Below the pieces are notes generated by a model. The model saw only the letters and a program-made list of their open reading frames with translations, was not told where the DNA came from and ran no database searches. DNA of 64,000 nucleotides. It comes from Streptomyces sp. TG1A-60. Its GTDB lineage: Bacteria > Actinomycetota > Actinomycetes > Streptomycetales > Streptomycetaceae. This document shows, in pieces, positions 44,364 to 52,900 of the stretch (the first letter of the stretch is position 1; every line of letters starts with the position of its first letter). The translations under genes were made by a program, and so were the position numbers. The DNA is taken from positions 1,426,001 through 1,490,000 of the forward strand of contig NZ_CP147520.1 in the NCBI RefSeq assembly GCF_037201975.1, written 5' to 3'.

Positions 44364-44916
44364 GGGGTGACAGCTCCTTCGTGGCGGGGTGGAGAGGGAG
44401 CGGGCGGCGCGCCGTCTACCGACGAGCGCGGGGTGGCTCGATCGGAAACCCGTCGATGGGGCCGGGCCCGGAAAGGAGCGGGGCGCGGTCGGGAGGGCCG
44501 GCTCAGGGGCCGGGTGAGGGGGCGGGGAGGGGAGATGAACCGGTGCAATCTCCTTGCCGCAGAGGGACTGACATCGCGAAGGTAGGCGTGTACATTGCTG
44601 TCGTCAATATTCTGCACAACGATTTCGACGGCCGGTCGGATCGCCGCGGTCACCGGGCCGAACCGGTCGGGTCAGCGGGCTTCGTGCGGTCGGCGCCACG
44701 GGCCGCTCAGGCCCCGAGGCACTCCTCTTCGGTGATGCCGAGCGGGCATGCCTGCTCCGGGGGCGGTGTCGACAGGCAGCGATGGGGCACGTTCCTCGAC
44801 TTCCAGGCGTCACCCATTGACGGCCTCTCGAGATCGCCCTAGCGTCCCGCCCGACTCGTTTTGATTTACGCACTCATGTGCGCATCCCAGATGTTTTGTT
44901 CTCGCTAGGAGGACCC
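44364..44916. promoter_or_regulatory. Divergent region between secreted hydrolase and ABC importer
   Basis: A ~550-bp region. Near its right end it is AT-richer (TTTTGATTTACG), with the dyad CGCAC-TCAT-GTGCG at 44869-44882 just upstream of the importer genes, followed by AGGAGG (44907-44912). It also holds the 36-codon frame at 44707-44817. The remainder shows nothing recognisable. Confidence 0.45.
44707..44817 (-). CDS. Possible 36-residue Cys-containing small peptide
   Basis: An ATG at 44817 with GAGAGG six bases upstream opens a 36-codon frame ending EQACPLGITEEECLGA. It has three Cys, a Pro-rich middle and an acidic C-terminus. It lies divergent from an NMT1/SsuA-type ABC importer. It could be a small peptide gene, a Cys-rich leader, the end of a decayed gene, or chance. 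No modification enzyme is adjacent. Confidence 0.3.
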   Translation of the reverse strand: MGDAWKSRNVPHRCLSTPPPEQACPLGITEEECLGA

Positions 44917-45894
44917 ATGCAAAGGCGCACTCTCGGGCTTGCGATAGCGGTGGTGACGGTTTTCGGCGCGGCCGGATGCGGGTCTTCGGACTCGGGAAGC
45001 GGTGGTTCGTCGCCCTCGGCCGGGAGTAAGTCGACGCAGGTCAAGGTGGGCATCATCCCTATCGTCGACGTGGCGCCGCTGTACCTGGGGCAGAAGAAGG
45101 GATTCTTCAGCAGCCGTGGCATCGACCTGAAGATGGAGAGCGCGCAGGGCGGCGCCGCGATCATTCCGGGTGTGCTGAGCGACCAGTTCCAGTTCGGGTT
45201 CAGCAACACCACGTCGCTGATGATCGCTCAGTCCAAGGGTGTTCCCGTCAAGTCCGTGGTCAACGGGGCGTCCTCCAACGGCAGGGCCGGAGCCGACGTC
45301 ACCGGTGTGGGCGTCAAGAAGGACAGCCCGATCAAGTCCGCCAGGGACCTCGCCGGGCGCACCGTGGCGGTGAACACGCTGCAGAACATCGGCGACACCA
45401 CGGTCCGTGAGTCGATACGCAAGGACGGCGGCGACCCCTCCGAGGTGAAGTTCGTCGAGATGCCGTTCGACCAGATGCCCGCCGCCCTGGACGGCGGGCA
45501 GGTGGACGCCGCGTGGATGGGCGAGCCGGCGATGACGATCGCCAAGTCCCAGGGTGCCCGCGTCGTGGCGTGGCCGTTCGTCGAGACCGATCCCGAGCTC
45601 ACCGTGGCGACGTACTTCACCTCGGCCAAGCTCCTCCAGGAGAACCCCGACCTGGTGAGGAAGTTCAGTGAGGCGATGACCGAGTCGCTGAAGTACGCCT
45701 CAGAACACCCCGACGAGGCACGCCAGATCCTCACCACTTACACCAAGATCAAGGGCGATGTGCTGAAGAACCTGACGCTGCCCGGCTGGCCGGCGCAGAT
45801 CGACATGGCCTCCCTGGAGAAGCTGGCCTCCTTGGGGGAGAAGGACGGCATCTTCGGCGGCACCAAGCCGGATCTCGACGCCCTGTTCTCATGA
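44917..45894 (+). CDS. ABC transporter substrate-binding lipoprotein, NMT1/SsuA type
   Basis: A 325-residue periplasmic-binding-type lipoprotein. The signal peptide ends in the lipobox FGAAGCGSS, so it should be anchored on the outer face of the membrane. VGIIPIVDVAPLYLGQKKGF and VDAAWMGEPAMTIAKSQGAR are typical of the NMT1/SsuA/TauA family (aliphatic sulfonates, taurine, thiamine precursors). AGGAGG at 44907-44912 supports the start. It heads a four-gene importer operon. The ligand is uncertain. Confidence 0.9.
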   Translation: MQRRTLGLAIAVVTVFGAAGCGSSDSGSGGSSPSAGSKSTQVKVGIIPIVDVAPLYLGQKKGFFSSRGIDLKMESAQGGAAIIPGVLSDQFQFGFSNTTSLMIAQSKGVPVKSVVNGASSNGRAGADVTGVGVKKDSPIKSARDLAGRTVAVNTLQNIGDTTVRESIRKDGGDPSEVKFVEMPFDQMPAALDGGQVDAAWMGEPAMTIAKSQGARVVAWPFVETDPELTVATYFTSAKLLQENPDLVRKFSEAMTESLKYASEHPDEARQILTTYTKIKGDVLKNLTLPGWPAQIDMASLEKLASLGEKDGIFGGTKPDLDALFS

Positions 45895-46745
45895 CGCGGT
45901 CAGGAGCCGGTTCTGTGATGACGACGATCGCCGGGGCCGGTACCGGCTCCGGCGGCGCCCGGATCCGGGCGAGCGTGGGCGCCGCAGCCCCCTGGCTTCG
46001 GGGCCTTGCCGGTCTGGCCGGTCTGCTGGTGCTGCTGGAGGTGTTGCCGCGCACGCCGGTGGTGTCGGCCGAGTACCTTCCACCGGCCTCGGAGATCGGC
46101 CGTACCCTCTTCCACCTGCTCGCTGAGGCCTCCTTCTGGAGCGCCTTCGGCGACACCCTGACCGGCTGGGGAGTGGGCCTGGCGATCGCCGTCGCGGCAG
46201 GGGTGGTGGCCGGAATGGTCATCGGCTCCATGCCAGTGCTGCGGGCGGTGACCGCCTCCACCATCGAGTTTCTGCGGCCGATCCCGTCCGTGGCCCTGAT
46301 CCCCGTCGCGGTACTGCTCTACGGTACCGATCTGCGGTCGAAGCTGCTGCTCGTGGTGTACGCCTCCTTCTGGCAGGTGCTCATCCAGGTACTGGCCGGA
46401 ATGCACGACGTCGACCCGGTCGCGGACGACACCGCTCGCAGCTATCGACTGGGCAGATGGGGGCGGATGCGCCATGTCATGTGGCCCACCGCGCTGCCTT
46501 ACGTGATGACGGGCGTACGGCTCGGCGCCACCGTGGCACTGGTCCTCACGATCACCGCCGAACTCGTCATCGGCTCGCCCGGGCTGGGCCATGAACTCGC
46601 CGTCGCCCAGACGTCCGGCGCCGTGCCCGAGGTGTACGCACTGGTTCTCGTCACCGGGCTGCTCGGGATCGCGATCAACCTGGTGGCACGTGCGGTCGAG
46701 CGACGGGCGCTGCACTGGCACCAGTCCCTGCGCAGAGAGGGTTAG
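45891..46745 (+). CDS. ABC transporter permease (SsuC/TauC-like) 1
   Basis: The 284-residue membrane protein has about six helices and the permease EAA-like loop (DDTARSYRLGRWGRMRHVMW, then PTALPYVMTGVRLGATVAL). LRPIPSVALIPVAVLLYG is typical of the nitrate/sulfonate/taurine permease group. The start overlaps the lipoprotein stop (ATGA). It forms the transmembrane channel with the next gene's product. Confidence 0.9.
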   Translation: MTRSGAGSVMTTIAGAGTGSGGARIRASVGAAAPWLRGLAGLAGLLVLLEVLPRTPVVSAEYLPPASEIGRTLFHLLAEASFWSAFGDTLTGWGVGLAIAVAAGVVAGMVIGSMPVLRAVTASTIEFLRPIPSVALIPVAVLLYGTDLRSKLLLVVYASFWQVLIQVLAGMHDVDPVADDTARSYRLGRWGRMRHVMWPTALPYVMTGVRLGATVALVLTITAELVIGSPGLGHELAVAQTSGAVPEVYALVLVTGLLGIAINLVARAVERRALHWHQSLRREG

Positions 46746-46749
46746 AAGG

Positions 46750-47532
46750 ATGACCGTCCTCACCGTGGCCCGGCGCATGCTGCTCGTCCTGGGCCTGCCC
46801 GCGGTCCTGTTCGCGGCCTGGTGGTTCGCCAGCGCCGGCAGCACCAGCTTCTACGTCCCGCCGCTGTCCACCATCCTGAGCAGTTTCGGGGAGGTCTGGA
46901 CAGTCGACCGGCTGCTGTCGGACGTCCTGCCCAGCCTGCTCCGGCTCACCGCGGGCTATCTTCTCGCCGTGCTCATCGGGGTCGGACTGGGCCTCGTCGT
47001 GGGCATGAGCCGGGTCGTACGGGATGTCCTGGAACCGGTCCTGGAGCTCTTTCGGGCCATCCCGCCACCGGTGCTCGTACCCGTGATCATGCTCTTCGCC
47101 GGCATCGGCGACACCATGAAGGTGATCGTCATCGTCAGCGGCTGCATGTGGCCGGTCCTGCTCAACACCGTGGAGGGCGTCCGCGCCGTCGACGAGGTGC
47201 TCAGCGACACCTGCCGTTCCTACGGCGTCAGCGGCCCCTCACGACTGTGGCATCTGGTACTGCGTTCGGCGAGCCCGCAGATCGTCACCGGCATGCGCCA
47301 GGCCCTGTCGATCGGGATCATCCTGATGGTCATCAGCGAGATGCTCGCCTCCAGCAACGGACTGGGCTTCACGATCGTGCAGTTCCAGCGTTCGTTCGCG
47401 ATCCCCGAGATGTGGAGCGGCGTGCTGCTGCTCGGCCTGCTCGGGTTCGCCCTCTCGCTGCTCTTCCGACTCGTGGAGAACCGTGCCCTGGCCTGGTACC
47501 ACGGTCTGCGCCGCGCCCAGCGCAACCCCTGA
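46750..47532 (+). CDS. ABC transporter permease (SsuC/TauC-like) 2
   Basis: A 260-residue permease of the same family as its neighbour, with ELFRAIPPPVLVPVIMLFAG and the EAA-like SDTCRSYGVSGPSRLWHLVL. Two different permease genes in one operon suggest a heterodimeric channel, unlike the homodimer of classical SsuC. It follows the first permease by 4 bp. Confidence 0.9.
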   Translation: MTVLTVARRMLLVLGLPAVLFAAWWFASAGSTSFYVPPLSTILSSFGEVWTVDRLLSDVLPSLLRLTAGYLLAVLIGVGLGLVVGMSRVVRDVLEPVLELFRAIPPPVLVPVIMLFAGIGDTMKVIVIVSGCMWPVLLNTVEGVRAVDEVLSDTCRSYGVSGPSRLWHLVLRSASPQIVTGMRQALSIGIILMVISEMLASSNGLGFTIVQFQRSFAIPEMWSGVLLLGLLGFALSLLFRLVENRALAWYHGLRRAQRNP

Positions 47533-47582
47533 CCGGCCCGGCCACCGGCCGCTCTACGGACAGCTTCATGAAGGAGGCGTCG

Positions 47583-48440
47583 ATGCTCGACGTACGAAAC
47601 CTGCAGAAGACCTACACCGGCCGGCATCGCACCGTCGAGGCGCTGCGCGATGTCACCTTTCACCTGGATGCCGGTGAACTGGTGTGCCTGGTCGGCCCGT
47701 CGGGCTGCGGCAAGACCACACTGCTGAAGTGCATGGCGGGCCTGCTCGCCCCCACCGGAGGCGAGGTGCGCCTGGAGGACCGTCCCATCGCCGGGCCTCC
47801 GCCCGGCATGGCGGTGGTGTTCCAGGAGTACGGCCGCTCCCTGTTCGCCTGGATGGACGTACGCCACAACGTCGCTCTGCCGCTGCGCCGGAAGAAGCTG
47901 GGCAAGGCGCGCGAGAAGCAGCTGGTGGACCACGCGCTGGAGGTGGTCGGGCTCGCCGACGCCCACCAGGCCTACCCCTGGCAGCTCTCCGGAGGGATGC
48001 AGCAGCGGGTCGCCATCGCCCGCGCCATCGCCTTCGAGCCGAACGTACTGCTCATGGACGAGCCCTTCGCGGCGGTCGATGCCCAGACACGCGCCGAACT
48101 GGAGGACCTCGTCCGGCGCCTCTGGCGTGAGCTGGGCGTCACCGTCCTGTTCGTCACCCACGACATCGACGAAGCCGTCTACCTCGGACAGCGCACCCTC
48201 ATCCTGTCGAAGTCGCCCACGATCGTGCTGGAGGATCTGGCCATCGATCTGCCTGATGAGCGGGACCAGTTGCACACCCGCTCCAGCGCCCGCTTCGGTG
48301 AGCTGCGCGCACACGTCTACGAGCAGATCCAGCGGGCGAAGCACCGCAACGCCGCGGCGGACGGCGGCCCGGGCGGCGGCGGGCAGACGGCGGAACCGGC
48401 CCAGTCGGACGGACGCGCTCTGCAGAAGGCCGAGTCCTGA
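47583..48440 (+). CDS. ABC transporter ATP-binding protein (SsuB/TauB-like)
   Basis: A 285-residue ATPase. Walker A is LVGPSGCGKTTLL, the signature motif is LSGGMQQRVAIARAI, Walker B is VLLMDEPFAAVD, and the switch His lies in LFVTHDIDEAV. I chose ATG 47583 with AAGGAGG at 47571-47577; an in-frame ATG at 47568 would overlap that site. A Gly/Ala-rich C-terminal tail of ~30 residues is dispensable-looking. It energises the two preceding permeases. Confidence 0.92.
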   Translation: MLDVRNLQKTYTGRHRTVEALRDVTFHLDAGELVCLVGPSGCGKTTLLKCMAGLLAPTGGEVRLEDRPIAGPPPGMAVVFQEYGRSLFAWMDVRHNVALPLRRKKLGKAREKQLVDHALEVVGLADAHQAYPWQLSGGMQQRVAIARAIAFEPNVLLMDEPFAAVDAQTRAELEDLVRRLWRELGVTVLFVTHDIDEAVYLGQRTLILSKSPTIVLEDLAIDLPDERDQLHTRSSARFGELRAHVYEQIQRAKHRNAAADGGPGGGGQTAEPAQSDGRALQKAES

Positions 48441-48966
48441 ACCACCGTACGGCCGACGAATCGTTGTGCGCGGTCGGCGGTGGTCCCCGGCGCGGCTCCG
48501 TGTGGACGCCGTCCGCGCCGGAGCGTGCCACCGCCGTGCCGGCCGCACGGCGTGTCGCACGGGAACATGTACCGCGCCCGGATCCGGCGGATGTCGGCCT
48601 CGGCCTCCAGCACCTCGATACGGTGGATGAGCGTGGCGATCGTGGTCTCGTCGGTCATCGGGATCTCCTTCACCAGACGTTCGCCTCAGCCCTCGGAGTC
48701 GGGACGGTGCCGGGGTTGCTCGTGGCGGGAGACGGGACGATCGAACAGAAGGGCTGGCCGCCTCTGCACTCTGTCGCCGGGCGACTTCATCCTCTACATG
48801 CGGTGGGCGCCGGTTCCGCCTCGGCAGCGACTACCACTGGTTCCTGATGAGACTGGACCACCCTCGCGAAGATCCTCGGCCTCGGACTTCACACACCACC
48901 GCTCGGTGGTCGCCACGCCGGTGCGGCCCGCCGAGCAAGGACGCGGCCGGGCATCCGGCCGGGCGT
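48441..48966. other. Gap with gene remnant between importer and srs-like operon
   Basis: Some 525 bases that hold only the SnoaL-like fragment. The stretch 48660-48960 has plus-strand readings such as DYHWFLMRLDHPRED and RSVVATPVRPAEQ that look like decayed coding sequence, but I cannot name a family. Confidence 0.4.
48550..48658 (-). pseudogene. SnoaL-like (NTF2 fold) protein, N-terminal fragment
   Basis: ATG 48658 is well placed behind AAGGAG. The first ~36 residues (ATLIHRIEVLEAEADIRRIR, then ARYMFPCDTP) match the start of SnoaL-like/ring-hydroxylating-dioxygenase beta-type NTF2 proteins. After about 48550 the frame turns to low-complexity Arg/Gly/Pro sequence without homology. The gene has lost its body by deletion or frameshift. 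Confidence 0.6.
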
Positions 48967-49998
48967 TCACGCCAGAGCGTTCACGGCCGCGGTGAACAGG
49001 CGCGGCAGGCGTGCGGCGGTGGGCATGATGTGGGGGGCGAGCGCGGGCCGCTGGCGGGCCCTCACCAGGAGTTCGGTCAGGAGTCGGTGGCGGCGGGTCG
49101 CGTGCCTCCAGTCCGCTTCGTAGCGGCTCGGTGTGCCCCGGCGCAGGTTGGTGACCAGGGCCTCGGCGCCGGTGAGGGCGAGCGAGATGCCCTCACCCGT
49201 CAGTGCGTCGATGTATCCGGCGGCGTCACCGACGAGCAGTACCCGTCCGTGGGCGCGGGTGCGAGCTCTCTGGCGCAGCGGTCCCGAGCCTCGTACCGCG
49301 GTGACGGCTGCTTCGGGCGGGAGGCGGGCGGCCAGTTCGGGGAAGGTCTCCAGTTGGGCGGCGAAGGGGGCCCGCCGGGTCGTCAGCAGGGCTACGCCGA
49401 CGAGTCGTGGGCCGAGCGGGGTGACGTAGGCCTCTTCCCGCGCTCCCCAGTGCACCTCGACATACGGGGACCAGGGCGGCACCGCGTAGTGCCGGCGCAG
49501 CCCGTACCGGGGTACGCCGTGGGTTCTCACATCCAGGCCGAGGGAGCGTCGCACGGGTGAGTGGAGGCCGTCCGCGGCGACCAGCCACCGGGCGCGCAGC
49601 CCCGTGCCCGGAACGGTCACGCCCGCGGTGTCCTGCCGTACTTCCCCCACGCGCAGGGGCAGTACGGGCACGCCCGCGTCGAGGACTGCGTGGTGCAGGA
49701 CGTCGTGCAGGTCGGTGCGGCGCGCGCCGAGGCCGGGGCCGTGCCGGAACGCGGCCTGGACCTGGCGGGATCCTTGGATGTAGCGGATCCCGGTGACGGG
49801 GTGGCCGGGGACGTCCAGGCCGAGAGCGGTGAGGGCGCGGACCGCGCCGGGCATCAGGCCCTCACCGCACGCCTTGTCGACGGGCGCCTGGCGCGGCTCG
49901 GCGATGACGGTGTCGAGGCCGGCGCGCGCGGCGTGCAGGGCGGTGGCGAGGCCGGCCGGGCCGCCTCCGACGATCAGCAGGTCGTGGCCGCCGCTCAC
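48967..49998 (-). CDS. FAD-dependent hydroxylase/oxidoreductase, SrsC-like
   Basis: A 343-residue flavoprotein of the geranylgeranyl-reductase/aromatic hydroxylase fold. DLLIVGGGPAGLATALHAAR is the FAD motif at the N-terminus, VAADGLHSPVRRSLGLD the middle motif and GRVLLVGDAAGYIDALTGEG the flavin-ribityl motif. Directly after an ICMT-family methyltransferase and a type III PKS on the same strand, it matches the order of the phenolic-lipid srsABC operon of Streptomyces griseus, where SrsC hydroxylates the methylated resorcinol. The GTG start overlaps the methyltransferase stop. Confidence 0.85.
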   Translation of the reverse strand: MSGGHDLLIVGGGPAGLATALHAARAGLDTVIAEPRQAPVDKACGEGLMPGAVRALTALGLDVPGHPVTGIRYIQGSRQVQAAFRHGPGLGARRTDLHDVLHHAVLDAGVPVLPLRVGEVRQDTAGVTVPGTGLRARWLVAADGLHSPVRRSLGLDVRTHGVPRYGLRRHYAVPPWSPYVEVHWGAREEAYVTPLGPRLVGVALLTTRRAPFAAQLETFPELAARLPPEAAVTAVRGSGPLRQRARTRAHGRVLLVGDAAGYIDALTGEGISLALTGAEALVTNLRRGTPSRYEADWRHATRRHRLLTELLVRARQRPALAPHIMPTAARLPRLFTAAVNALA

Positions 49999-50510
49999 GC
50001 GGGTACCGCTTGGGTGAGCGCCGTGTTCTCGCAGCGGAGCCGGACCGTGAGCAGTACGGCGTTGGCGGCGGTGAACACCGTCGCGGTCAGCCACGCGGAG
50101 TGCACCAGGGGCAGGGCGGCGACCTCCACGACGACCGCGACGTAGTTGGGGTGACGCAGGAAACGGTAGGGGCCGGCACCGACCAGGCGCGCCCCGGGAA
50201 CGACGATGACCCGGGTGTTCCAGTACGGCCCGAGTGTGGTGACGCACCACCAGCGCAGGGCCTGGGCCAGTACGACGAGCGCCAGCATGGGCCACCCGAG
50301 AGCGGGCAGGAACGGGCGGTCGGTGAGCGCGGGTTCGAGCAGGCAGCACACGAGCAGGCCCGTGTGCAGCACGACCATCACCGGGTAGTGGCCACGGCCG
50401 TGCTCCACGCCGGCGCGGGCGAGGGTCCAGGCGGCGTTGCGCCGGGCGACGAGGAGTTCGGCGGCGCGTTCGGCGGCGACGGCGAGGACGAGAAGCGTGT
50501 ACCAGGGCAT
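49995..50510 (-). CDS. ICMT-family membrane methyltransferase, SrsB-like
   Basis: A 171-residue membrane protein of the isoprenylcysteine carboxyl methyltransferase family: LRWWCVTTLGPYWNTRVIVV and GAGPYRFLRHPNYVAVVVEV are the conserved blocks, with about four to five helices around them. In the srs pathway the equivalent enzyme O-methylates an alkylresorcinol. It lies 9 bp after the type III PKS gene. Confidence 0.87.
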   Translation of the reverse strand: MPWYTLLVLAVAAERAAELLVARRNAAWTLARAGVEHGRGHYPVMVVLHTGLLVCCLLEPALTDRPFLPALGWPMLALVVLAQALRWWCVTTLGPYWNTRVIVVPGARLVGAGPYRFLRHPNYVAVVVEVAALPLVHSAWLTATVFTAANAVLLTVRLRCENTALTQAVPA

Positions 50511-50519
50511 GAGAATCCC

Positions 50520-51689
50520 TCACCAGCGCAGCAGGACGAGTTCGGAACAGAAACCCGGGCCCATCGCCAGGAGCAGCCCCCACGTACCGGGCCGGGGGCG
50601 GCGGGACTCCCTGATGGTTTCCAGGATGTGCAGTACGGAGGCCGAGGACATGTTCCCCACCGTCGCGAGGGAGTGCCACGCGGAGTCCAGGGCTTCGCCG
50701 GGCAGGCCGAGGGTGTCGGTGACGGCGGAGATGACCCTGGGGCCTCCCGGATGGCACACCCAGGTGCCGATGTCGTCGGTGGTGAGGCCGTGTTCGGCCA
50801 GGAAGGCACGCAGGTGTCGGCCCAGGTTCTCCCGGACGACGCCGGGGACACCGGCATCGATCACGACGCGGAACCCACTCGCTCCGATGTCCCACCCGAG
50901 GAGTTGTTCGGTCTCCGGGTACAGGTGGCTGCGCGTGGCCACCACCGAGGGGCCGGCCGACCCCGGCCCACTGCCGGTGCCACCGCCTCGCGCGACGAGG
51001 GCTGCCGCACCATCACCGAACAGGGCGCCGGCGACGAGGTTGGCGCGGGAGTCATCACCGTGTTGGAGCGTCAGGGAGCACAGTTCGACCGTGAGCAGCA
51101 CCGCGGTGTCGTCGGGGTGCCCGCGCAGGTAGTCGTGCACCCGGGCGAGGCCGGCGGCGCCCGCCACGCAGCCCAGGCCGAAGACCGGAAGTCGCTTGAC
51201 GTCGGGCCGCAGTCCCACGCGCCCGGCCAGGCGGGCGTCGAGCGACGGGGCGGCGACGCCGGTGATGGACACGCACACCAGCAGGTCGACGTCGCCCGGT
51301 GCGAGCCCCGCCTCCTTCAGCGCGCCGGTGAGGGCTTCCTCGCCCAGGTCTAGGCCCGCCGCCAGCCAGGCGTCGTTGCGCCGCCCGAAGTCGCCGAGAC
51401 CGGCGTACCGCTCGATCGGCAGGGCGAGATGACGGGTGCGCACGCCGGCGGACGCGTGCAGGCGGCGCAGCACGGCGCGGTCCGCCCCCGACGGCAGACA
51501 CAGGTCGCCGATCGCGTCGGTGAGGTCGTCCTGGGCGTAACGGTGCGGCGGCAGCGCGGTGGAGACGGCGGCGATGATGCTCGCCGCGGCGGGCACCGTC
51601 GTCCGGCACGGTGCCGTGGCCGGAGAAGGACCAGGGGCAGGGGCCGGGCCGGAGGCAGGGGCGGGGTCGGCGATCAGGGGGACACGCAT
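50520..51689 (-). CDS. Type III polyketide synthase, SrsA-like
   Basis: A 389-residue chalcone-synthase-fold enzyme with a complete triad: Cys in VFGLGCVAGAAGLA, His in WVCHPGGPRVIS and Asn in TVGNMSSASVLH. The C-terminus LLLAMGPGFCSELVLLRW is the GPG loop. A Pro/Ala-rich N-terminal extension of ~30 residues precedes the fold. With SrsB- and SrsC-like partners it probably makes alkylresorcinol/quinone phenolic lipids from fatty acyl starters and malonyl-CoA. A UbiA gene diverges from it. Confidence 0.9.
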   Translation of the reverse strand: MRVPLIADPAPASGPAPAPGPSPATAPCRTTVPAAASIIAAVSTALPPHRYAQDDLTDAIGDLCLPSGADRAVLRRLHASAGVRTRHLALPIERYAGLGDFGRRNDAWLAAGLDLGEEALTGALKEAGLAPGDVDLLVCVSITGVAAPSLDARLAGRVGLRPDVKRLPVFGLGCVAGAAGLARVHDYLRGHPDDTAVLLTVELCSLTLQHGDDSRANLVAGALFGDGAAALVARGGGTGSGPGSAGPSVVATRSHLYPETEQLLGWDIGASGFRVVIDAGVPGVVRENLGRHLRAFLAEHGLTTDDIGTWVCHPGGPRVISAVTDTLGLPGEALDSAWHSLATVGNMSSASVLHILETIRESRRPRPGTWGLLLAMGPGFCSELVLLRW

Positions 51690-51735
51690 GTCGGTAATGC
51701 CTTCCTCGTCCGGGGTGCCCGACTACCGTGCATGC

Positions 51736-52596
51736 GTGTCTCTCCACCCGTCTGGGGTTCCCTCACGTACGACACACCGCCTCCCCGCGCTGCTGCGCTC
51801 CTGCCATGCGGAACCCGCGCTCGCCGTGACGGTGTTCGTCACCGCCCTGGCCGCGGCGGCGGGTCGCGGGGTGGCGGGGTCGGCGGCGGTGGCCTCGGCC
51901 GTGCTGGCCGGCCAGCTGTCGATCGGCTGGTGCAACGACGCGGCCGACGCGCGGCGCGACACGGCCTGCGGGCGCCGCGACAAGCCGGTCGCCACCGGTG
52001 AACTCCCGCCCCGGACGGTGGCTGTCGCGGCCGGGACGGCTCTGGGACTGTGCGTGCCGCTGTCCCTGCTGAGCGGCATCCCTGCGGGAGCGGTGCATCT
52101 GGTGGGTGTGGCGGCGGGCTGGGCCTACAACCTGCGGTGGAAGCGCACAGTGTTCTCACCGCTGCCCTATGCCGTGGGCTTCGGCTCGCTGCCGGCCTTC
52201 ATCACCCTCGGTCTGCCGTCGCCGTCCTGGCCCGCCTGGTGGGCCGTGGCAGCGGGCTCGCTGCTGGGTGTCGGGGCGCATCTGTTGAACGTCCTTCCCG
52301 ACATCGAGGACGATCTCGCGACCGGTGTGCGGGGGCTGCCGCAGCGGCTGGGCCGGCCGGCCTGCCGGTGGCTGGCCCCGTTCGTGATGCTGGCGGCCGT
52401 GGGCCTGGTCGTCGCGGGGCCGCCCGGGACGGCGGAGACAGCCGCCCGGGCGCTGGCGGGGGTCGCCGGAATCGTCACGGTCGCGGCTGCGGTTGTGCCG
52501 TCGGGGGCCCGGGACCGGTGGCCGTTCCGGGTGTCGATCGTGGTGGCCGGCATCGCTGTGGTCCAGCTCCTGCTGCGGGGCTCGGACATGGCCTGA
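51736..52596 (+). CDS. UbiA-family prenyltransferase
   Basis: A 286-residue polytopic membrane protein. The first Asp-rich motif is [20 protein letters not shown] (NDxxDxxxD) and the second lies in [20 protein letters not shown], as in UbiA enzymes that transfer isoprenyl groups to aromatics. I place the start at GTG 51736. It is divergent from the type III PKS by only 46 bp, so it may prenylate a resorcinol made next door, or serve a quinone pathway. Confidence 0.85.
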   Translation: MSLHPSGVPSRTTHRLPALLRSCHAEPALAVTVFVTALAAAAGRGVAGSAAVASAVLAGQLSIGWCNDAADARRDTACGRRDKPVATGELPPRTVAVAAGTALGLCVPLSLLSGIPAGAVHLVGVAAGWAYNLRWKRTVFSPLPYAVGFGSLPAFITLGLPSPSWPAWWAVAAGSLLGVGAHLLNVLPDIEDDLATGVRGLPQRLGRPACRWLAPFVMLAAVGLVVAGPPGTAETAARALAGVAGIVTVAAAVVPSGARDRWPFRVSIVVAGIAVVQLLLRGSDMA

Positions 52597-52900
52597 CGCC
52601 GGCACCCGGCCCAGGCGGTGCCTGTCAGCGCGGGGACCGCCTCCTCCACGCATCGCCGGCGAGCCCCCGGCGAACGGCCTCGTCCTCGTACTCCTTCCCA
52701 CAAGGCGGAACACCGCTCAGACGGATGGATCGTTCGGTCATTCAGCCCAGAAACCAGCCCATTCCGGGCGCGCTTCCGAATCGATGGGCCTACCTTCCGT
52801 TGGGCTGGTTGCGCACAGCCCGACGTCAGGAGCACTCAGGGCGCGGCACCCGCTCCCTCCCCCGTACCCGACCATCCGCTACTGCCGACCGAGGGAACTG
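52597..52900. promoter_or_regulatory. Intergenic region upstream of oxidase gene
   Basis: A 304-bp spacer. Near 52660-52680 a GC-rich imperfect inverted repeat (CGCCGG...CCCCGGCG) could end UbiA transcription. GAGGGA at 52891-52896 is the ribosome site for the oxidase gene. No coding remnant is seen. Confidence 0.4.
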
